Origin: Caryophanales bacterium UBA6768
Lineage (GTDB): Bacteria; Bacillota; Bacilli; Bacillales_D; Amphibacillaceae
Direction of reading: 5' to 3'
NCBI GenBank assembly: GCA_002453315.1
Contig: DKGO01000082.1
Span: 1-64,000 of the forward strand
Length of the DNA: 64,000 nt
The notes beneath the pieces were generated by a model, which searched no databases, was not told the DNA's origin, and was given only the letters and a program-made list of their open reading frames with translations. The position numbers and the translations under genes were made by a program. Numbering within the stretch: position 1 is the stretch's first letter; each line of letters opens with the position of its first letter. Positions 10,085 to 18,931 of the stretch are shown in pieces.

Positions 10085-12127
10085 ATGAAGAAACAAATTT
10101 CTTCAAAATTTGGATTTTTTGCAATTGCAGTTTTATTGCTTTGGATGAAGTCATATATCATTTATTTGCACGAATTTAATTTGGATATACAAAATAGTAT
10201 GCAACACTTTTTGCTTTTTATCAATCCTATTAGTTCCATCCTCGTTTTTTTAGGTGTTGCTTTATTTGCCAAAGGTAAAAGGGTCGGACACTACTTGATT
10301 GCTATTTATAGCCTTATGAGTTTTTTCCTTTATGCAAATATTGTATTTTATCGATTTAACAGTGATTTTATTACAATACCTGTACTGACACAAACAGGTA
10401 ACTTTGGAAGCTTAGGTAGTAGTATTATTTCACTCATTACTTGGACAGATGTTTTTTACTTTATTGATATTATCATGTTGGTGGCTCTGTTTGTTATGTT
10501 TAAAAGTAATTGGGGTGTTACAAAAACAATCCCTATACGACAGCCATTTTTCATTATGCTAGCCGGTGTGATGATTTTTTCGGTTAATCTTGGATTAGCT
10601 GAAGCAGATCGACCGCAACTTTTAAAAAGGACGTTTGACAGAAATTATATCGTTAAATATATTGGGGCTTACAACTTTGCTTTATATGATGCTTTTCAAA
10701 ATGTGAAAACATCGACAGAAAGGGTTTTAGCCGACAGTAACGATATAACGATTGTTAAAAATTATACGGATAATAAGTACGCTGAACCAAACGATGAACT
10801 TTTCGGTGTTGGTAGTGGAAAGAATATTATTAAAATTCATTTAGAATCTTTTCATTCATTTTTAATTGATTTTAAATTGCATGGGGAAGAGGTTACACCA
10901 TTTTTAAATTCACTTGTTCATAATCAAAGTGAAAACTTTACTTATTATGAAAATTTCTTTCATCAAACAGAACAAGGAAAAACGGCAGATGCCGAGTTAA
11001 TTATGGATAATTCACTTTACGGATTGCCACAAGGTAGTGCTTTTGTGACGAAAGGAAAAAATACGTATCAATCTTTACCGGCAATTTTGAATCAGCGTGC
11101 TGGATATACAAGTGCAGTATTTCATGGTGATAATAAATCTTTTTGGAACCGAGATGAAATATATAAACAATTTGGAATCGATTATTTCTTTGATTCACAA
11201 TATTATGATATGAGTGAAGAACAAGTTATTGGCTACGGATTAAAAGACAAACCATTCTTTAAAGAATCAATGCCAATTGTGGAATCATTAGAGGAACCTT
11301 TTTATGCTCACTTTATGACGTTAACACATCATCATCCTTATTTAATCGATGAAGAAGATGCAACGATAGATCCTGCCCAAACAAAAGATGGTTCAGTTGA
11401 TCGCTATTTCCAAACAGCACGGTATTTAGATGAATCGTTAGAACAATTTTTTACGGATTTAAAAGAAGCAGGTTTATATGATGACTCAATTATTTTAATT
11501 TACGGGGATCATTATGGAATTTCTGATAACCATTTACGTGCATTAAGTGAAATCTTTAATGAAGAAATGACAGCCTTTAAATATGCTGAATTGCAACGTG
11601 TCCCATTAATGATCAAAGTTCCCGGTGTAGACGGACAAGGAATCGTTGAAGAATATGCCGGTCAGATTGACGTCATGCCGACACTATTGCATTTATTAGG
11701 AATAAAAGCACAAGATTATATTCAGTTCGGTACAGACTTATTTTCCGGGGATAAAAATCGGACGGTAGCATTTCGTAATGGGGATTTCTTTACCAAGGAT
11801 TATGCGATGGTTGGTGGCGTATTTTACGATAACCATACAGGTGAAGAGTTAGAGGAAAATGATCAATTAGAGGAAATTAAGCAACAAGTCGAACATGAGC
11901 TTACCTTATCTGATAAAGTGTTACATGGTGATCTATTACGTTTTTATCAACCTACTGAAGATTGGGAACCTGTAGATGCTAAAGACTATTTTTACAATGA
12001 AAAACAAATTTATATTAACCCATTTTTAAAAAATAAATGGATAATAGAAGATGAATACATTTCAGAAGAAGAGAAAAATGATAATAGGATCAAACTTAAT
12101 CGAAAAAAGCTAGAGAAAGTTAAATAA
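10085..12127 (+). CDS. ltaS: Lipoteichoic acid synthase family sulfatase
   Basis: The second ATG (10085) is preferred because GAGGTG lies eight bases before it; the first ATG at 10079 is too close. The 680-residue enzyme has five N-terminal membrane segments (about 11-30, 44-62, 68-88, 122-139, 155-172) and then an extracellular sulfatase-type domain. That domain has IHLESFHSFLI with Glu254, HQTEQGKTADAE with the nucleophile Thr300, THHHPY, and YGDHYGISDN. These match the metal- and phosphoglycerol-transfer residues of LtaS, which polymerises glycerol phosphate from phosphatidylglycerol. A C-terminal charged tail follows. It is a single-gene unit with its own promoter and terminator. A YfnI/YqgS-like paralogue role cannot be excluded. 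Confidence 0.92.
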   Translation: MKKQISSKFGFFAIAVLLLWMKSYIIYLHEFNLDIQNSMQHFLLFINPISSILVFLGVALFAKGKRVGHYLIAIYSLMSFFLYANIVFYRFNSDFITIPVLTQTGNFGSLGSSIISLITWTDVFYFIDIIMLVALFVMFKSNWGVTKTIPIRQPFFIMLAGVMIFSVNLGLAEADRPQLLKRTFDRNYIVKYIGAYNFALYDAFQNVKTSTERVLADSNDITIVKNYTDNKYAEPNDELFGVGSGKNIIKIHLESFHSFLIDFKLHGEEVTPFLNSLVHNQSENFTYYENFFHQTEQGKTADAELIMDNSLYGLPQGSAFVTKGKNTYQSLPAILNQRAGYTSAVFHGDNKSFWNRDEIYKQFGIDYFFDSQYYDMSEEQVIGYGLKDKPFFKESMPIVESLEEPFYAHFMTLTHHHPYLIDEEDATIDPAQTKDGSVDRYFQTARYLDESLEQFFTDLKEAGLYDDSIILIYGDHYGISDNHLRALSEIFNEEMTAFKYAELQRVPLMIKVPGVDGQGIVEEYAGQIDVMPTLLHLLGIKAQDYIQFGTDLFSGDKNRTVAFRNGDFFTKDYAMVGGVFYDNHTGEELEENDQLEEIKQQVEHELTLSDKVLHGDLLRFYQPTEDWEPVDAKDYFYNEKQIYINPFLKNKWIIEDEYISEEEKNDNRIKLNRKKLEKVK

Positions 12128-12144
12128 TTATTATTAAATCGAAT

Positions 12145-12176
12145 AGAAGAGGGAGGACAGTGGCCCTCTTCTTTTG
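12145..12176 (+). terminator. Terminator after ltaS
   Basis: AGAAGAGGG (12145-12153) and CCCTCTTCT (12164-12172) form a 9 bp stem followed by TTTG, 18 bases past the ltaS stop codon. Confidence 0.8.
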
Positions 12177-12227
12177 TTTATCACATAAAGGTGTAAACTA
12201 TTCTAAAGAAACTCTTTAAATGACAAA

Positions 12228-12260
12228 ATAAAAAGCCCTTCCGTGATAGGGGGCTCTTTA
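12228..12260 (-). terminator. Terminator after the cold-shock gene
   Basis: On the minus strand AAGAGCCCC pairs with GGGCTTTTT (plus-strand 12231-12238 and 12251-12259) across an 11-12 base loop, with a T-rich tail. It follows the csp stop codon immediately. Confidence 0.75.
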
Positions 12261-12267
12261 TTATTAA

Positions 12268-12468
12268 TTATTCTTTAACAACGTTAGCTGCTTGCGGTCC
12301 GCGTTTACCTTCTTCGATATCGAAAGAAACTTTTTGACCTTCTTCTAAAGTTTTAAATCCTTCGTCTTGAATTGATGAGAAGTGTACAAATACATCTTCT
12401 CCACCTTCAACTTCGATGAAACCGAAACCCTTGTCTGCGTTAAACCATTTTACTGAACCTGTGTTCAT
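12268..12468 (-). CDS. csp: Cold-shock protein (CspB/CspD type)
   Basis: The 66-residue single cold-shock domain starts at [10 protein letters not shown], with GGAGG placed correctly before the ATG at 12468. RNP1 (KGFGFIEV, 13-20) and RNP2 (VFVHF, 26-30) are intact. The protein binds single-stranded RNA and DNA and melts secondary structure in mRNA at low temperature. The mRNA appears to have a leader of about 130 nt, from an extended -10 promoter near 12604, typical of csp genes that are controlled after transcription. Confidence 0.95.
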   Translation of the reverse strand: MNTGSVKWFNADKGFGFIEVEGGEDVFVHFSSIQDEGFKTLEEGQKVSFDIEEGKRGPQAANVVKE

Positions 12469-13113
12469 GTATAAATCCTCCATTGTGCATAGTGCACGTT
12501 TATTACTTTGATTGCTCTTTGATATTAATTCAAGATTATGATATAAATTGTAATGTTATAACAGAAATCCTGTATTTCTCGCACGAACAACTAAGTTAAA
12601 AATAGTATATCACGTTCAGAATTATAAGGATATATTTATGACTTAACTTCTAAGTTTTTTTAAGTGGTGTGAATTGAATAGGGATTTTAATGTTTATTGA
12701 TAGGCGGGTACAAGTTGTTTCTAAAACGTAATTAGATACGTCATCGAGAACCATACTATAAGTAAAGAGATTTTTCCCAAAATCTTTTATATGACAAACT
12801 ATGGCAATAGCTACATTAATTTTTAGTCGATGTAACATTTATTTTGAATTCGTATGTTTCAAAAATATGAGAAAAGGAATATATTGCATAACAATATCTT
12901 TACTTTCTATAATAGTACTGTGAAGTAAATAAACACTGGATAACTTTCATCTATTAAGCACTTTGTGTATTCATCTTCCGTGCGCCTTATATTAATTAAT
13001 AATTATTACATATCAACTCCTCATAAATGGGAAAAGATATTGGGCAGAACATGATTAAAATGTTCCATTTTAATATATGCGGTTAGATAATTACTTAAAA
13101 GGAGAGAAATTAA
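12469..13113. other. csp leader plus gene-free region
   Basis: On the minus strand this stretch holds the csp 5' leader. An extended -10 (TGATATACT, plus-strand AGTATA at 12604-12609) would give a leader of roughly 130 nt. The part from about 12640 to 13080 holds no supported gene. It is probably decayed DNA ahead of the broken SDR gene. Confidence 0.5.
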
Positions 13114-13849
13114 ATGGGTAAATTAAATGGAAAAACAGCAATTGTAACAGGCAGGGCTTCCGGTATTGGTGAAGGGATGGTAGATTTATTCCAAAAAGAA
13201 GGAGCAACTGTAATCGCAGCAGACATTAATGAAGAAGCTTTAGCAAAAGTAAGCGCAAAAGAAAAATGTACATGGAATGAAATTGGATGTTTCTTCAGAT
13301 GAAGCTTGGAAAACGTTTGCTAAGGAAGTTAAAGAAAAGTTCAATACGATTGATGTGCTAGTGAATAATGCCGGCGTTTCTTCAGAAAAACCATTTATAG
13401 AAATTGATAAAAATGACTGGGATTTCATGATGGCAATCAACGGTTTTGGTCCATTTGCAGGCATGAAACATATCGCACCAATAATGGCTGAACAAGGTAA
13501 AGGTTCTATTGTTAACATCTCATCTTATACTGCAATTATTGGACAGGGTTTCAACCATTATACAGCAACAAAGGGTTCAGTTCGTGCGATTTCAAAGGTA
13601 GCGGCAATACAATTTGGCCATCAAGGTGTTCGTGTCAATACTTTATTCCCGGGGATTGTGGAAACACCAATGACACAAAGTTTAAGTACTTCAAAAGAAT
13701 TATTAAAACAATTAGTACAAGCAACTCCTCTACAACGTTTGAGGAAGCCTGAAGATATTGCGAATGCAGCATTATTTTTAGCTTCAGATGATTCCAGCTA
13801 TATCACAGGGGCGGAAATAGTTATTGATGGTGGATTCTCCGCTCAATAA
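13114..13849 (+). pseudogene. Short-chain dehydrogenase gene broken by a frameshift
   Basis: The reading frame starting after AAAAGGAGAG at 13114 encodes an SDR N-terminus (TAIVTGRASGIG, then VIAADINEEALAKV) up to about 13275. The rest continues in the +1 frame to 13849 with NNAG, the catalytic Ser in NISS, YTATK and a normal C-terminus (GAEIVIDGGFSAQ). The shift falls in an A tract (AAAAA near 13262) where one A fewer restores a continuous frame reading AKENVHGMKLDVSS. The glycine motif is also altered, TGRASGIG instead of TGGASGIG, which supports real decay. If intact it would be an NAD(P)-dependent glucose/3-oxoacyl reductase-like enzyme of about 245 residues. A homopolymer sequencing error remains possible. 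Confidence 0.85.
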
Positions 13850-13867
13850 TATGTATAAATCAATATT

Positions 13868-13912
13868 TAACCGACAGATCACACTGCAGCAGGTATTTCT
13901 GTCGGTATTTTT
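13868..13912. terminator. Terminator between the SDR pseudogene and paiB
   Basis: ACCGACAGA (13870-13878) and TCTGTCGGT (13898-13906) form a perfect 9 bp stem with a 19-base loop, then ATTTTT on the plus strand. A-rich sequence on the other side lets it also serve the convergent paiB. Confidence 0.8.
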
Positions 13913-13932
13913 CACAAGGAGTAGTTCACATT

Positions 13933-14544
13933 TTATTTTGAAAATTTCTCCATCGCTTTTGCTATTTGTTGTGCTTCGCAATCCTCTTCCTCATATAAAT
14001 GTTTAATAATACTTTTATAATCCTTTTCATTTCTATTTTGACTCAGTTTAAAAGCAGCTTGAATGTCATCACATGATATTTTAAATCCTACAATCCCGTT
14101 TACTTGTTTTTTCGTTTCATCTGAAATAGAATCCCATAAAATTGGATTTTCTCGATGAGATTCAAATTTTTCCATTAACAATGAAAGATCCTCTATTAGT
14201 TCTTCGTTTGTCATGATCTCTATTTTCCCATAAATATGTACTGATTGATAATTCCATGTTGGAACATTTTCATGTCCATACCAAGATGATGAAACATAAC
14301 TATTTGGCCCTTGGAAGATAACAAGGACTTGGTCTGTACTTTTGAAAGTTTGCCATTGCTCATTCGCTTGGGCAAGATGACCTGTTACATGATATTTTTC
14401 ATCCATTTTCCTTAAAAGTAAAGGGATGTGAGAAGCAATCAACCTTCCCTCTTTTTGCGATATTACAATAGCAAAAGGATGGTCAGAAATAAACTGACTT
14501 ATTTCATTAAAATCTGTTACCTGGAACTTTTTCGGAATGAACAT
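13933..14544 (-). CDS. paiB: PaiB-family FMN-binding protein
   Basis: The 203-residue protein begins MFIPKKFQVTDFNEI and has the family's ASHIPLLL, GHLAQANEQW and YVSSSWYGHENVPTWNYQSVH stretches, the last containing the conserved W-Y...PTWNY core. PaiB proteins have a split-barrel FMN-binding fold. In B. subtilis, PaiB is described as repressing sporulation and degradative enzyme genes together with PaiA. No paiA acetyltransferase gene is adjacent here. The start follows AAAGGAG. Upstream lies the tandem repeat array. Confidence 0.9.
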   Translation of the reverse strand: MFIPKKFQVTDFNEISQFISDHPFAIVISQKEGRLIASHIPLLLRKMDEKYHVTGHLAQANEQWQTFKSTDQVLVIFQGPNSYVSSSWYGHENVPTWNYQSVHIYGKIEIMTNEELIEDLSLLMEKFESHRENPILWDSISDETKKQVNGIVGFKISCDDIQAAFKLSQNRNEKDYKSIIKHLYEEEDCEAQQIAKAMEKFSK

Positions 14545-14689
14545 ATTTGTGTCGTCTCCTTTTTTTATATGACCTATTATTTATAATATACAGTTTAACA
14601 TAACGATTAAAAAGAAAATGTAATTTGTATCAATTTCCCCCGAATCCTGTTAATACATTTAAATTAAATAAAATCTTTGCCACTGCATA

Positions 14690-15046
14690 TCCCTCTCATT
14701 TAGAAACAACAAAATACTTGAAATCAAATGAGGGAAGTCGTCCCTCTCCTTTAGAAACAGCAAAATACTTGAAATCAAATGAGGGAAGTCATCCCTCTCA
14801 TTTAGAAACAACAAAATACTTGAAATCAAATGAGGGAAGTCGTCCCTCTCATTTAGAAACAGCAAAATCCTCAAAATTAAATGGGGGAAGTCGTCCCTCT
14901 CATTTAGAAACAGCAAAATACTTGAAATCAAATGAGGGAAGTCATCCCTCTCATTTAGAAACAGCAAAATCCTTAAAATTAAATGAGGGAAGTCGTCCCT
15001 CTCATTTAGAAACAGCAAAATCCTCAAAATCAAATGAGGGAAGCTG
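14690..15046. repeat. Seven tandem copies of a 51 bp hairpin-forming repeat
   Basis: Units begin at 14690, 14741, 14792, 14843, 14894, 14945 and 14996. Each starts TCCCTCTCATTTAGAAACA and ends AAATGAGGGAAGTCG. The last three bases of unit 7 differ. At every junction GAGGGA-AGTCG-TCCCTC is a perfect inverted repeat extending into AAATG/CATTT, so RNA or single-stranded DNA would fold into a row of hairpins. Units differ at a few sites (ACAAC/ACAGC, TACTTG/TCCTCA, TCA/TCG). Because 51 is a multiple of three, both strands stay open, with a 17-residue repeat on the plus strand (SHLETAKYLKSNEGSRP). No ribosome binding site or plausible start precedes it, so I treat it as non-coding. It lies between paiB and a broken regulator. 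Confidence 0.95.
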
Positions 15047-15146
15047 TACACCTATCATGACATTTATATTAGATACATCCAGATATTTAATATTGTCCAA
15101 AGGCTTTTCACCAAATGCCCGGTTGTTGAATAAACAAATTGCAGGA

Positions 15147-15565
15147 TTAACCCTTTATGGTTTTCTTAAAATCTTTAATCAGTTGTTTTAACAAAGTCAG
15201 ACTGTCTTTATAAAAAATGATAATTGCTAACCCTAAAAACATAAAAATAGTCGATACGAAACCAAAGTCCGTTAATATGCCGATAATAGTAATCGTTGCT
15301 CCCAGATAAAAATCCGGGTCATTAAAGGTACTATCGTTCTCACCAACATTTATCTTTTCCCTTAATTTATCATCATTTCTAATAAGTTCATCAATTGTTA
15401 CGTTAAAAATATCACTCAAGCAATAAGGTTTTCAATATCTGGATAACCCTTATTATTTTACCACTTATATATTGCCTGACGGGAAACATTTAATTTTTTA
15501 GCTAAGTCCTCTTGAGACATATTGTATTTTTCTCTCAGATTTTTAAGTTGATTTCCTAACTCCAT
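15147..15565 (-). pseudogene. XRE-family regulator with membrane tail, disrupted
   Basis: From the ATG at 15565, preceded by AGAGGTAG, the frame encodes a helix-turn-helix, MELGNQLKNLREKYNMSQED then LAKKLNVSRQAIYKW. It hits a TAA stop (plus-strand 15458-15460) where relatives have an acidic codon, as in KWENNKGYPDIENL. One base is then missing near 15418-15420 before ALSDIFNVTIDELI, which continues in another frame to 15147. The C-terminal part has two hydrophobic segments (about YLGATITIIGILTDFG and STIFMFLGLAIIIFY). Intact relatives are about 140-residue membrane-anchored regulators. Two independent lesions argue for a true pseudogene. Confidence 0.88.
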
Positions 15566-15865
15566 AATCGCTACCTCTTTTCTAAACAATTTAACATTAA
15601 ACTAAAGGAGTAGGAGACAGAAACTATAAACGTTCCGTTACATTCGTAAACTCTTCGTTTTCATACGGTTTGTATTAATTCCTAACCTGTTTTTAGGATT
15701 TATCATTCCAATTATGTTTTAAATGGATAGTAAAAAGCACTGCCAAATGCAGTGCTAATAAACGTTAAATTTTATGATGTTTCAAAGTACGATTTGATAT
15801 GTTATTAACCTAGTTGCATCTATGAAAAAAGTCCATGATGCATTACCCTTATGCTTATTTATGTT
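15566..15865. other. Gene-free spacer containing the operon terminator
   Basis: This 300 bp region lies between the broken XRE regulator and the end of the ilv-leu operon. Apart from the terminator hairpin at 15732-15756 I see no gene or repeat in it. It should also hold the former promoter of the regulator. Confidence 0.5.
15732..15756 (-). terminator. Terminator of the ilv-leu-ilvA operon
   Basis: AGCACTGC (15736-15743) and GCAGTGCT (15749-15756) form a perfect 8 bp stem with a five-base loop. On the minus strand a TTTTT run follows. It lies about 110 bp past the threonine dehydratase stop codon. Confidence 0.85.
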
Positions 15866-16849
15866 TTATGCTGAATTTTTTCGTGCCAACTGCTGAATGT
15901 GAGGAATTTTATCAATATCAAAATTTCCTCCACTTACAATAACCCCACAATGTCTTGATTTTATCGTTTCATTATATGAGAACAGTGCGGCTAGTGCTGC
16001 AGCTCCGGCACCTTCCATTAACGTTTTATTACGTTCGAGCATATATAAAATAGCATTGGCGATTTCTTCTTCAGTCACTGTAATGATCTCATCAACATAC
16101 TCTTCAATAATTGGTAAGGTTAGTTCCCCTGGCGTCTTCACGGCTATACCTTCTGCAATTGTATCCGGATTAAATATTGGACTTGATTTAGGTTCATAAA
16201 AGGAGTGATAAAAAGGTGACATCCTTTTTGCTTCAACTCCAATAATACGAATATTTCGATTAATATGCTTCGCAGCCACAGCAATTCCACTAATTAACCC
16301 ACCGCCACCTATAGGTACGAGAAATGTGTCAATCCGGTCCTCTTGTCTCAAAGCCTCAATCGCAATCGTTCCTTGTCCAGTCATAATGTCATAGTCATCA
16401 AACGGATGGACATACGTCGCCCCCGTTTTTTCCTGATGTGCAACAGATGCTTCAAATGCTTCCTGAAATGAATTACCGACTAGGACTACTTCTGCACCAT
16501 AATTTTGCGTTGCTTCTACCTTCGTATGTGGTGTGTTTTTTGACATAAAAATGGTTGCCTTTGCACCAAGTTTACGAGAAGCATAAGCTACACCTTGCGC
16601 ATGATTGCCGGCTGATGCAGTAATAACACCTTTATTAAGCTGTTCATTTGATAGCTGCATCAATTTAAATGTTGCCCCACGGAATTTAAAGGAACCAGTC
16701 TTTTGCTGATTTTCCATTTTAAAATAGACATTTTTATTGACCATTCGATTTGTTGTTTCTGATGTAATTAGTGGTGTACGGTGTACAATCGGTTTCAGTC
16801 GTTCCGATGCTTTGTAAATTTTTTCACCTGTTAATAATAAATCCCCAAT
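15866..16849 (-). CDS. ilvA: Threonine dehydratase, short form without regulatory domain
   Basis: This PLP enzyme deaminates threonine to 2-oxobutanoate, the first step to isoleucine. The frame holds the PLP lysine in KTGSFKFRGA, SAGNHAQGVA, the phosphate-binding VPIGGGGLISG and VSGGNFDID. Coding similarity runs upstream of the first ATG (16744) through IVHRTPLITSETTNRM, so that ATG is not the start. The only well-placed initiation site is an ATT at 16849, nine bases after AGGGAG. Length would be 327 residues, like catabolic TdcB, without the C-terminal ACT-like domain of the 420-residue B. subtilis IlvA. It is the last gene of the ilv-leu operon, 40 bp after leuD. Either it uses a rare ATT start or it has lost its start codon. 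Confidence 0.85.
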   Translation of the reverse strand: MGDLLLTGEKIYKASERLKPIVHRTPLITSETTNRMVNKNVYFKMENQQKTGSFKFRGATFKLMQLSNEQLNKGVITASAGNHAQGVAYASRKLGAKATIFMSKNTPHTKVEATQNYGAEVVLVGNSFQEAFEASVAHQEKTGATYVHPFDDYDIMTGQGTIAIEALRQEDRIDTFLVPIGGGGLISGIAVAAKHINRNIRIIGVEAKRMSPFYHSFYEPKSSPIFNPDTIAEGIAVKTPGELTLPIIEEYVDEIITVTEEEIANAILYMLERNKTLMEGAGAAALAALFSYNETIKSRHCGVIVSGGNFDIDKIPHIQQLARKNSA

Positions 16850-16888
16850 AGCGCCACACTCCCTAAATTGGACTAGTCTATATATTTA

Positions 16889-17473
16889 CTATAAGGTAGT
16901 TTGTTCATAATTACTAATTTTATCTTCGAGCTGTAATGTTAATGCTATTTCATCCCAACCGTTAAGTAAATTTTGTCGATGATATTCTGGAATATCAAAG
17001 TTTATTTCATTGCCATCTTTCTCAATTATAACACGCTTTTCTAAATCAATTGTTAGATGCAAATTCCCATCTTTTGCTTCCTTTTGCCATATTTCTACTT
17101 GTGTAGTATCCATTATAATAGGAATCAGGCCGTTTTTAAAGGAATTATTATAAAAAATATCTGCAAAGCTCGGTGCAATAATAATTTGAAAACCGTAGTC
17201 CATTAAAGACCATGGGGCATGTTCACGGGATGAACCACAACCAAAGTTTTCTCCAGCAATTAAAATTGATGCCTTATCATACCTCGATTCATTTAAATTA
17301 AAATCAGTTCTTTTATTACCATCATCATCAAAACGCCAATGGTAAAAAAGAAATTGGCCAAAGCCAGTACGTTCAATCCTTTTTAGAAATTGCTTTGGGA
17401 TAATTTGGTCAGTATCCACATTGGCGCGTTGTAATGGATATACAAGACCAGTATGTGTTTTGATTGGTTCCAT
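16889..17473 (-). CDS. leuD: 3-isopropylmalate dehydratase small subunit
   Basis: The 194-residue swivel-domain subunit begins MEPIKTHTGLVYPLQRANVD and contains the signature GENFGCGSSREHAPWSL. With LeuC it interconverts 2- and 3-isopropylmalate in leucine synthesis. Length and motifs are those of a full bacterial LeuD. The start follows AGGAGATTGTA. It lies 12 bp after leuC. Confidence 0.97.
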   Translation of the reverse strand: MEPIKTHTGLVYPLQRANVDTDQIIPKQFLKRIERTGFGQFLFYHWRFDDDGNKRTDFNLNESRYDKASILIAGENFGCGSSREHAPWSLMDYGFQIIIAPSFADIFYNNSFKNGLIPIIMDTTQVEIWQKEAKDGNLHLTIDLEKRVIIEKDGNEINFDIPEYHRQNLLNGWDEIALTLQLEDKISNYEQTTL

Positions 17474-17485
17474 TACAATCTCCTC

Positions 17486-18892
17486 CTAATTTGCTACTTT
17501 ATCATAATTTCTGACATCGACAAAATGACCTTCTATTGCTGCCGCTGCAGCCATTTCTGGACTTACCAAGTGGGTTCTAGCCCCATTACCTTGTCGTCCT
17601 TCAAAGTTCCGGTTTGACGTTGATGCACATCTTCCACCGGGTGGAACGATGTCATCATTCATTCCAAGACACATACTGCAACCTGCATCTCGCCATTCAA
17701 AACCTGCATCTACGAATACTTTGTCTAAACCTAGTTTTTCAGCTTCCATTTTCACTAAAAATGAACCTGGGACAACGATGGCTCTGACAGAATCCTTCAC
17801 CTTTTTCCCTTTTACAATGTTTGCTGCTTTTTTCAAATCATTGACTCGTGAATTAGTACATGAACCGATAAAAACATGATCTATTTCAATGGAAGTCATC
17901 GGTTTATTTTCTTCCAATCCCATATAATAAAGGGCGCGTTCCACTTCCTCTTTATTGTCAACCTCAGACAACTTTGGTGTTGATCCACTAATTGGGACTC
18001 CCATCCCTGGATTTGTTCCCCATGTCACCTGTGGCTCTACTTCTGCTGCTTGAATAGTTAAGGTTTTATCATATACTGCACCTTCATCTGTTGCTAATGC
18101 TAACCACTCTTCTGCTAGTTTTTCAAACTCCTCACCTTTAGGTACTTCTCTCTTTCCTCGTAAAAATTCAACGGTCGTCTTATCTGGACTTATTAATCCC
18201 GCACGGGCTCCCGCTTCAATCGACATGTTACATACTGTCATTCGTTCTTCCATTGTCATATTACGAATCGCTTCACCAGTATATTCGATAATATGACCAT
18301 TCCCCATCCTAACTCCATATTTGGCGATAATTGCCAAAATAAGGTCCTTTGCGGTTACACCTGGCCCAAGCTCACCTTCTACTTTGACATTTAATGTTTT
18401 CGATTTTGTTTGCCACAATGTTTGTGTAGCAAATACATGCTCAACTTCACTCGTTCCAATGCCGAATGCAATGGCTCCAAATGCACCATGTGTTGATGTA
18501 TGACTATCGCCACAAACGATAGTTTTACCTGGCTGGGTTAAACCTAGTTGAGGGCCAATAACATGGACGATTCCTTGATCAGGGTGAAACATATCAGCTA
18601 AATGGACATTAAAATCTTTACAGTTTTTTACTAGTGTATCCATTTGTAGCTTTGAAATGGGATCCTTAATCGTTTCGCGATTTTTCGTTGGGACGTTATG
18701 GTCCATCGTTGCAAAAGTTAAATCAGGACGTCTTACTTTTCTGTTTGTCAATCGTAACCCTTCAAAGGCCTGTGGTGACGTCACTTCATGTATTAAATGT
18801 AAATCAATATAGATTAAGTCTGGCTTTCCTGCTTCCTCATGAACAACGTGTTTTTCCCACACTTTTTCGATGACTGTTTTTGGTGTTGTCAT
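17486..18892 (-). CDS. leuC: 3-isopropylmalate dehydratase large subunit
   Basis: This aconitase-family subunit carries a 4Fe-4S cluster, with ligands visible in FIGSCTNSR and in [10 protein letters not shown] near the C-terminus. [20 protein letters not shown] is the conserved N-terminal core. The ATG at 18892 ([12 protein letters not shown]) is chosen over one four codons upstream because the latter abuts the AAAGGA ribosome binding site. That gives 468 residues, the usual length. It lies between leuB and leuD in the operon. Confidence 0.97.
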   Translation of the reverse strand: MTTPKTVIEKVWEKHVVHEEAGKPDLIYIDLHLIHEVTSPQAFEGLRLTNRKVRRPDLTFATMDHNVPTKNRETIKDPISKLQMDTLVKNCKDFNVHLADMFHPDQGIVHVIGPQLGLTQPGKTIVCGDSHTSTHGAFGAIAFGIGTSEVEHVFATQTLWQTKSKTLNVKVEGELGPGVTAKDLILAIIAKYGVRMGNGHIIEYTGEAIRNMTMEERMTVCNMSIEAGARAGLISPDKTTVEFLRGKREVPKGEEFEKLAEEWLALATDEGAVYDKTLTIQAAEVEPQVTWGTNPGMGVPISGSTPKLSEVDNKEEVERALYYMGLEENKPMTSIEIDHVFIGSCTNSRVNDLKKAANIVKGKKVKDSVRAIVVPGSFLVKMEAEKLGLDKVFVDAGFEWRDAGCSMCLGMNDDIVPPGGRCASTSNRNFEGRQGNGARTHLVSPEMAAAAAIEGHFVDVRNYDKVAN

Positions 18893-18931
18893 GTGCAGAA
18901 TCATTCCTTTCTATTATTAAAAAATTTCCCC

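Noticed and set aside
12650..12838. 62-codon minus-strand frame upstream of csp
   Set aside because: No ribosome binding site, no recognisable domain, and it lies in a decayed gap.
14690..15046. Possible CRISPR array
   Set aside because: The segments between hairpins are as conserved as the hairpins, and there are no cas genes or unique spacers.
14625..15191. Plus-strand open frame of 188 codons through the tandem repeat, and a 130-codon frame on the other strand
   Set aside because: Openness on both strands follows from the 51 bp unit length. The plus-strand frame would need a TTG without a ribosome binding site, and the flanking sequence does not look coding.
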